This document shows positions 6,224-10,732 of a stretch of 10,732 nucleotides of DNA, in pieces. Origin of the DNA: an uncultured Bacilli bacterium (lineage in GTDB: Bacteria > Bacillota_I > Bacilli_A > RF39 > UBA660). Positions within the stretch are counted from its first letter, which is position 1. Every line of letters begins with the position of its first letter. The position numbers and the translations under genes are program-made. The notes below the pieces were generated by a model. The model had not been told where the DNA came from. It worked only from the letters and a program-made list of their open reading frames with translations, and ran no database searches. The stretch covers positions 1 through 10,732 of the forward strand of contig CALVPA010000049.1 in the NCBI GenBank assembly GCA_944350395.1, written 5' to 3'.

Positions 6224-6526
6224 TTACTTATTTACATTGATCTTAGGAGTATTGTCTTCATTTGTGGGAACATTTTTAGGTTGTTCTTTTACACTTGTAG
6301 CGTCTTTACTTGCCATTTTGTTTACAGTTTCACCTATTTTAACAGAATTGTCAAAGGTTGCAAGTGGTATATCACTTTTCTCTTCTTGCGTCTTAGCATA
6401 CTCTTTTTTTAATTTGTTAGTTTTAGTGGTATCTACAATATATCCTATGAGTGCAAGTATCAAAAGTACTGCTACAAAAGCAAAATAAATATAATTTTCT
6501 ATTAAAAATTTCATCAGTGTTTCCAT
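6224..6526 (-). CDS. Small single-pass membrane protein, 100 aa, unknown function
   Basis: I do not recognise this protein. It begins METLMKFLIENYIYFAF, with one strong membrane segment at about residues 9-31 ending in LIGYIVD. A basic stretch follows (TKTNKLKKEY, 33-43), which by the positive-inside rule puts the C-terminal part in the cytoplasm. Residues 44-100 are polar, rich in Lys, Thr, Asn and Asp, with no evident fold, and end KINVNK. GAGG lies about 12 nt before the ATG, a slightly long spacing. The gene is 21 bp after the yerB-like gene and 83 bp before cdaA on the same strand, so it probably shares the yerB promoter. Membrane anchoring and position suggest a link to envelope or c-di-AMP physiology, but that is only guilt by association. 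Codon use and AT content look like its neighbours. Confidence 0.75.
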   Translation of the reverse strand: METLMKFLIENYIYFAFVAVLLILALIGYIVDTTKTNKLKKEYAKTQEEKSDIPLATFDNSVKIGETVNKMASKDATSVKEQPKNVPTNEDNTPKINVNK

Positions 6527-6547
6527 TTTTATTCTTTTCCTCTCTTT

Positions 6548-7612
6548 TTATGCTGGTATTTCTGAATCGATGGTGAGCGTCTGACCTTTAGGCTGTAGTT
6601 CGATATAAGTGTTTCCATCGTTTACTACTAGTTCCTCACCGTTTTCTAAAGTATACTTAGTTTTACCACTTCTCGTATTTTTCTCCCATTTAATTGGAAT
6701 AGCTTTTCCTTCGGTTATGAAATAACCTGTACCACTACCTATGTTGCTCATATTAAGTCTTCCAGAAGAATCTCCTGAAATAAGAGAATATCCAACTTCG
6801 TAAGTAATAATATTTTTAGCAGTAAAATTCTCTTTAGAAGTGTAATCTACCATGTCTGTATTATTTTGCTTTCTTTTATATACTTTGTTTTCTTCATCAT
6901 ATATAAATTTAGCTGTATAACCGCCAGAAAATTTTATTGCGACGTACTTAGCATCTTTTACACCTTCTACATTAGATAAGTCTAAACTGTCTACAGTATA
7001 ACTGAGTAATGGCTCCGACGTGGTCGTATCTCTATATCCAAGTTTATCTGTAGCTTTCTTTAAAGATTCCATCTTTGTATATCCGCGATGTTCTAGGCTG
7101 ACTTTTATACTGTTATCCCTAAAGAAGTATGTTCCTTCATAAGATAAACCATCGATATTATTTATTCCAAGCGCTTTGATATCGCTTATCGCTTGAGGAC
7201 TATAACCCCAGTGAACATATATGGCATCGTTTTCTAAAGCATAATCTAAATAATAATGTCTACTACTTCTTACACTCGCGATTTTTTCGGTATCGGCATC
7301 TTTAAACAGAGCCATTTCTCGCGTTATACCGCCTTCTACTAACATCTCATAAATCATATATGCGTCCATTAAACCAGATTGATATTTCCATACGGCACTG
7401 TTATTATTTATCATGACGGCATATGGCCTCGAATCGCTATCTAAATCTAGTATTTTAAGTTTTTTCTCTTCAACAACTTCTTTTTCTTCTTCATTTTTAT
7501 TTTCTAAATGTTTGTCTTCCTTTAAAAGGAACAAACAAGCTACTATTCCGATTAAAATGACTGCGACTATTCCAATTATAAGCAATATTTTTTTCTTTTT
7601 TAATTTACTCAT
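6548..7612 (-). CDS. YerB-like DUF3048 domain protein, membrane-anchored
   Basis: This 354-aa protein belongs to the DUF3048 family, which includes the Bacillus putative lipoprotein YerB; its biochemical role is not established. Family landmarks are RPYAVMINN (62-70), SGLMDAYMIYEMLVEGGITR (79-98), VRSSRHYYLDYA (114-125), HWGYSPQA (134-141), and in the C-terminal half GSGTGYFITEGKAIPIKWEK (292-311). A very basic N terminus (SKLKKKK) and one hydrophobic segment (10-30) point to an exported, membrane-held protein. IVAC (23-26) fits a lipobox, but hydrophobic LFLL continues after the cysteine, so a plain transmembrane anchor is at least as likely. Residues 31-52 form a charged linker rich in Glu and Lys. 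AGGAG with 6-nt spacing supports the ATG. It leads the cluster with the 100-aa protein and cdaA-cdaR. Confidence 0.9.
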   Translation of the reverse strand: MSKLKKKKILLIIGIVAVILIGIVACLFLLKEDKHLENKNEEEKEVVEEKKLKILDLDSDSRPYAVMINNNSAVWKYQSGLMDAYMIYEMLVEGGITREMALFKDADTEKIASVRSSRHYYLDYALENDAIYVHWGYSPQAISDIKALGINNIDGLSYEGTYFFRDNSIKVSLEHRGYTKMESLKKATDKLGYRDTTTSEPLLSYTVDSLDLSNVEGVKDAKYVAIKFSGGYTAKFIYDEENKVYKRKQNNTDMVDYTSKENFTAKNIITYEVGYSLISGDSSGRLNMSNIGSGTGYFITEGKAIPIKWEKNTRSGKTKYTLENGEELVVNDGNTYIELQPKGQTLTIDSEIPA

Positions 7613-7641
7613 CTCATACTCCTATATATTTCATCATAATT

Positions 7642-7670
7642 ATAATAACATTTTTTTTGACATATTACAA
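7642..7670 (-). promoter_or_regulatory. Candidate sigma-A promoter for the yerB-like gene
   Basis: On the minus strand TTGTAA (7670-7665) and TATTAT (7647-7642) are 17 bp apart, four and five matches to the respective consensus hexamers. A start near 7635 gives a leader of about 22 nt that includes AGGAG. It overlaps the opposing yfhO promoter. A perfect TATAAT at 7644-7639 is an alternative -10 with a poorer -35. Confidence 0.45.
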
Positions 7671-7685
7671 TTTTTTCTGTATGAT
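7657..7685 (+). promoter_or_regulatory. Consensus sigma-A promoter for yfhO
   Basis: A perfect -35 TTGACA (7657-7662), a 17-bp spacer and a near-perfect -10 TATGAT (7680-7685) lie directly upstream of yfhO. The predicted start near 7692 falls at the first bases of AGAGGTAA (7692-7699), so the leader would be only about 12 nt. This is the best promoter in the window. Confidence 0.85.
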
Positions 7686-7703
7686 TTATCTAGAGGTAAC
7701 GAT

Positions 7704-10169
7704 ATGAAAAAGAAAAAAATTTTAATGTATTTTTTATCGGGTCTTATTCCCACTCTTTTATTTTTTATCTGTTCTTGTATAAACGGTTTTATACCGCTTA
7801 AAGATCATTTTTTAAACGTATATGATTCATTTACCCAATACTCAGGAATGCTACTCGAATATAAGAATTTACTGTTAAACGGAAATATCTTTTATTCTTG
7901 GAATGCAGGGCTAGGTTTTAACTTCTTTGGAACGATTACATATTACGGTGCTAGCCCTTTAAACCTCTTATGCATATTTGCAAATGAAACGAATTATCCT
8001 TATTGGTTTGCAGGAATGACTTATTTGAGATTTTTTTTGCTGGGACTTAGCATGTGCTTCTACTTAGATAAAAGAAAAGTTAAACCTCTATACACCTTAC
8101 TATTTAGTAGCATATATGCACTCATCGGTTTTACGAGTGCGTATTATTACAATTATCTTTGGATCGATTCTATAATTATGCTTCCACTCGTCATACACGG
8201 TCTAGATAAACTCATAGATGGAAAGAAGCCTATATTTTATATAGTTTCCCTTACATTTACTATCATGATCAATTATTACATAGGATTCATGATATGTATT
8301 TTCTCACTTATATACTTTATATATAGGGTTGTTTCGATCGATAAAAGAAAGGATATTATCAAACGATTTATAATATCGTCTTTACTATCTGGACTCATGA
8401 CTGCAGTCATAATACTTCCAAGTTACTTTGCTTTAAAGACCGGGAAAGCAGAATTATATAGTACGATAGATTACTCCGGTATGATGGACAACCATAAGAC
8501 TTTCTTGTATTCTATGACTTCTGGCACATTTCAAACTTCAGATCAATCTTATGGACCGGCTCAAATTTATTCGAGCATTTTAGTACTAGTACTCGTGATA
8601 TTTTATTTCTTTAACGATAAGTACTCAAAAAGAGAAAAAATAGCTACCCTCCTCGTTATCCTCTTCTTTTACGCTTCATTTTCCATTGTAGCGCTCAATT
8701 ATGCATGGCAATTTTTTCAAAAACCTATTTGGTGGCAAAGTAGATTTTCGTTTACCTTTAGTTTCTTCATGATTATAACCGCTGCAGATGTACTCATGAA
8801 TATAAATAAAGTAAAATTTAAGAATAAATATAGAATTATTATGTCGATAATCATTGTTGCTCTAATGTTGTTAGGTGCTTATTTCAAATGGGATACTAAA
8901 AGCAAAGTGGAGACATATACATATTTCTATTTAGGTTTAAGTATACTGATATTTCTAGAGATAATGTTCCTCGTAGATAAAAAGAGCTTATTTTCGATGA
9001 TATTGCTGTGTACATTCATAGATTTATCGATAAACACGTTTAATAATCTCAAGGTAGTATCTAATTACAAATCGCTCACTGAATATAAATACTTAAAAGA
9101 TGAACTTCCGGAAGTGCTCAGCAAATTGGATGAAGAAAACGATTCTTTTTATAGATTTGAACTCATGGATGACTACACTTCTGACGATGGATTGTACTTT
9201 GGATACCACGGAATAAATTACTTTAATTCCGTAAGAAATATAAAAGTCGTCGAATTAATGGAAAAGTTAGGACTATATGTAGCGGACAAATGTCATATGG
9301 AAATAAGAGATTTTAATCCTGTGTATCTAAGTATATTCAATATAAAATATTTGTATGGCGAAATGCAATATTTCGAAAAGATAGATTCTAGGCTGTATGA
9401 AAATCCTTACCCACTTGCCATCGGTTTTACTACAAGCGATAAAATCAAATATTTAGACTTAAACAGTTCTGACCCCGATGAAAATTTAAACACATTTTTA
9501 AATTATTTAGTTGGAGAAGATATAAACTTATACAAAAAAGTCGACTATACCTATTTCGATAATTACGAAAATGTATTATATGATGAAGGATCAGACGAAT
9601 TTCAAATTGTTGGAAATTCTACATCATCTGTCAGTTATACTTTTAAAAGTAATGGTCACTATATGATTATCCCATCGGAAACATCTGTAGAAATAGAAGT
9701 AAACGATAAGATTTATACATATCCAAATATGTATATCGAAGTTAAAGATGGAGACACAGTTACAGTAAGATATATTTTGAGAAGCAATAAAGATAGTGAC
9801 GAAATTTATTTTAAACTTCTAGATTTAAATGAATACTCTAATGCTATGGAAATTCTTAGCACTTCACTATTAAAAAGTGATACTTATAAAAATGGACACA
9901 TACTAGAAGGAACTATAAATGTCAAAGGAGAAAATACGTATATGTTCACCTCTATTGAATACGAAGAAGGCATGAAAATATACGTAGATGGAAAAGAAAT
10001 AGAGCCCGATTTAATCGAAGATGTGTTAATAGGTCTTAATTTAAGTAGTGGAAGACATAAGATAGTTATCGACTATGTACCTAAGGGCTGTAAACCAGGT
10101 TTAATCATATCTTTCACTAGCCTTCTAATTACCTGCTTCTATTTACAAAAGGTTAAAAAAGAACTATAA
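7704..10169 (+). CDS. yfhO: YfhO-family GT-C membrane glycosyltransferase
   Basis: This 821-aa polytopic protein belongs to the YfhO family, GT-C-fold enzymes thought to take a sugar from undecaprenyl phosphate and put it on an extracytoplasmic polymer such as lipoteichoic acid. After a first membrane helix (7-29) the outer loop has LNVYDSFTQY (37-46), LLNGNIFYSWNAGLGFNFFG (57-76) and YYGASPLNLL (80-89), the family signature. About ten more hydrophobic segments follow to about 442, with WWQSRFSFTFSFF (343-355) late in the membrane part. Residues 443-795 form a large soluble domain with strands such as MKIYVDGKEIEPD (757-769), and a last helix spans about 797-813. The ATG at 7704 is chosen because AGAGGTAA lies 4 nt upstream behind a consensus promoter; the frame is open further upstream but antisense to yerB. 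A family 2 glycosyltransferase follows after 18 bp. Confidence 0.92.
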   Translation: MKKKKILMYFLSGLIPTLLFFICSCINGFIPLKDHFLNVYDSFTQYSGMLLEYKNLLLNGNIFYSWNAGLGFNFFGTITYYGASPLNLLCIFANETNYPYWFAGMTYLRFFLLGLSMCFYLDKRKVKPLYTLLFSSIYALIGFTSAYYYNYLWIDSIIMLPLVIHGLDKLIDGKKPIFYIVSLTFTIMINYYIGFMICIFSLIYFIYRVVSIDKRKDIIKRFIISSLLSGLMTAVIILPSYFALKTGKAELYSTIDYSGMMDNHKTFLYSMTSGTFQTSDQSYGPAQIYSSILVLVLVIFYFFNDKYSKREKIATLLVILFFYASFSIVALNYAWQFFQKPIWWQSRFSFTFSFFMIITAADVLMNINKVKFKNKYRIIMSIIIVALMLLGAYFKWDTKSKVETYTYFYLGLSILIFLEIMFLVDKKSLFSMILLCTFIDLSINTFNNLKVVSNYKSLTEYKYLKDELPEVLSKLDEENDSFYRFELMDDYTSDDGLYFGYHGINYFNSVRNIKVVELMEKLGLYVADKCHMEIRDFNPVYLSIFNIKYLYGEMQYFEKIDSRLYENPYPLAIGFTTSDKIKYLDLNSSDPDENLNTFLNYLVGEDINLYKKVDYTYFDNYENVLYDEGSDEFQIVGNSTSSVSYTFKSNGHYMIIPSETSVEIEVNDKIYTYPNMYIEVKDGDTVTVRYILRSNKDSDEIYFKLLDLNEYSNAMEILSTSLLKSDTYKNGHILEGTINVKGENTYMFTSIEYEEGMKIYVDGKEIEPDLIEDVLIGLNLSSGRHKIVIDYVPKGCKPGLIISFTSLLITCFYLQKVKKEL

Positions 10170-10187
10170 TTACTTTAGGAGGTAACT

Positions 10188-10732
10188 ATGAAGTTAAGCA
10201 TTATCATACCTGCATTCAACGAAGAAGAAAATATAGATTTGATTTATAAAAATATCAAAGTACTATTCGAAGATATAAATTATGAATTATTATTCATAAA
10301 TGACGGATCTACTGATAAAACAGCTAAAGTTCTAGAGTCCATTTACAAAAAGGATCAAAATCATTTTAAAGTCATAAATTTCAGTAGAAATTTTGGAAAA
10401 GACGCTGCAATATATGCTGGACTTGAAAATTCTGTAGGAGAATATACGGCAATAATAGATGCCGACATGGAACAAAATCCGAAATATTTATTACAGATGC
10501 TCACATTTTTAGATAACAATCCGGAATACGACCAAGTAGCAATGGTCATTAAAGAAAGAAAATCCGGCTCAAAATTTAAAAGATGGTGTGCTAAGAGATT
10601 TTACAAATTAATATCAAAATTGAGTGACATAACTTTTACAGAAGATGCTAGCGATTTTAGAATGTTTAGAAGTTCTGTCAAAGAAGCTATACTGAGTTTA
10701 AAAGAGAGAAACAGATTTTCAAAAGGAATATT
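10188..10732 (+). CDS. GtrB/CsbB-type family 2 glycosyltransferase (N-terminal part, runs off right edge)
   Basis: The first 181 codons show a GT-A, family 2 enzyme likely to charge undecaprenyl phosphate with a sugar on the inner membrane face. Visible motifs are the opening LSIIIPAFNEEENI (3-16), INDGSTDKT (37-45) with nucleotide-binding D39, FSRNFGKDAAIYAGLE (65-80), the metal-binding DADMEQNP (91-98, DxD at D91 and D93), and the acceptor-side ASDFRMF (154-160). These match the GtrB/CsbB/DPM1-like subgroup, whose two C-terminal membrane helices would lie beyond the window. AGGAGGTAACT directly before the ATG is a near-ideal SD, and the gene follows yfhO by 18 bp on the same transcript. In Bacillus, CsbB and YfhO form a pair for GlcNAc modification of lipoteichoic acid; the sugar here cannot be told from sequence. 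Confidence 0.9.
   Translation, partial: MKLSIIIPAFNEEENIDLIYKNIKVLFEDINYELLFINDGSTDKTAKVLESIYKKDQNHFKVINFSRNFGKDAAIYAGLENSVGEYTAIIDADMEQNPKYLLQMLTFLDNNPEYDQVAMVIKERKSGSKFKRWCAKRFYKLISKLSDITFTEDASDFRMFRSSVKEAILSLKERNRFSKGI

Noticed and set aside
5932..6488. Several plus-strand hydrophobic ORFs around the cdaA start and the 100-aa gene
   Set aside because: They are antisense or AT-rich intergenic readings. The minus-strand genes there have proper SDs and, for cdaA, clear family motifs.
7413..7703. Upstream in-frame extension of yfhO (97 extra residues)
   Set aside because: It is antisense to yerB, crosses the consensus yfhO promoter, and is low-complexity Ser/Phe. The SD and promoter point to 7704.
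10361..10549. Minus-strand 62-aa ORF
   Set aside because: It is antisense to the well-supported family 2 glycosyltransferase.
1..10732. tRNA, rRNA, CRISPR array, insertion sequence, attachment site or riboswitch
   Set aside because: No cloverleaf, spaced direct repeats, transposase-like ORF with terminal repeats, or recognisable riboswitch core was seen. All intergenic gaps are short except the 276 bp upstream of dnaG.

Overview
The window comes from an AT-rich (about 30% GC by eye), low-GC Gram-positive chromosome. The evidence is the dnaG-rpoD primase/sigma-factor pair, a CdaA/CdaR c-di-AMP module, a SpoVID-like/YsxE-like spore-coat pair, a YerB-family protein, a YfhO-type glycosyltransferase and strong AGGAGG-type ribosome binding sites. 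I infer Bacillota, class Bacilli, probably an uncultured or host-associated lineage near the Erysipelotrichia/RF39/Mollicutes edge. That placement rests on gene content and composition, not on a search. All stops seen are TAA or TAG, every tryptophan in the intact genes is TGG, and no gene needs TGA read through, so the standard bacterial code fits.

Layout. From 1 to 7612 almost everything is on the minus strand. Read in the direction of transcription it is: yerB-like (7612-6548), a 100-aa single-pass membrane protein of unknown function (6526-6224), cdaA (6140-5328), cdaR/ybbR (5335-3971) and a clear rho-independent terminator (3970-3944). Next come a short spoVID-like gene (3880-3167) and an overlapping ysxE-like kinase-fold gene (3174-2281). 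A 276-bp gap follows, holding a candidate 60-aa plus-strand membrane protein and an AT-rich perfect inverted repeat. Last come dnaG (2004-241) and the first 84 codons of rpoD (254 to beyond the left edge). From 7657 rightwards a consensus sigma-A promoter drives a plus-strand operon: yfhO (7704-10169), then a GtrB/CsbB-type family 2 glycosyltransferase (10188 to beyond the right edge).

How the genes work together. CdaA makes c-di-AMP at the membrane and CdaR is its regulatory partner. The YerB-like protein and the 100-aa protein lie directly upstream in the same direction. The usual third partner, glmM, is absent right after cdaR, where the terminator and spore-coat pair sit instead. SpoVID and YsxE are neighbours in Bacillus, where SpoVID anchors coat encasement; here SpoVID is much shortened and the YsxE-like protein has lost two catalytic residues of its fold. 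DnaG and RpoD form the conserved macromolecular-synthesis pair. The YfhO/GT2 pair matches systems in which a GtrB-like enzyme makes an undecaprenyl-phosphate sugar and a GT-C enzyme moves the sugar to an outer-surface polymer such as lipoteichoic acid.

Most of the window is ordinary core genome. I did not find a convincing new defence, mobile or RNA system. The points most worth a second look are the degenerate YsxE-like active site beside a short SpoVID, the 100-aa membrane protein tied to cdaA, the long N-terminal extension of CdaR, the DGG in place of DGA in CdaA, and the small ORF plus inverted repeat upstream of dnaG.
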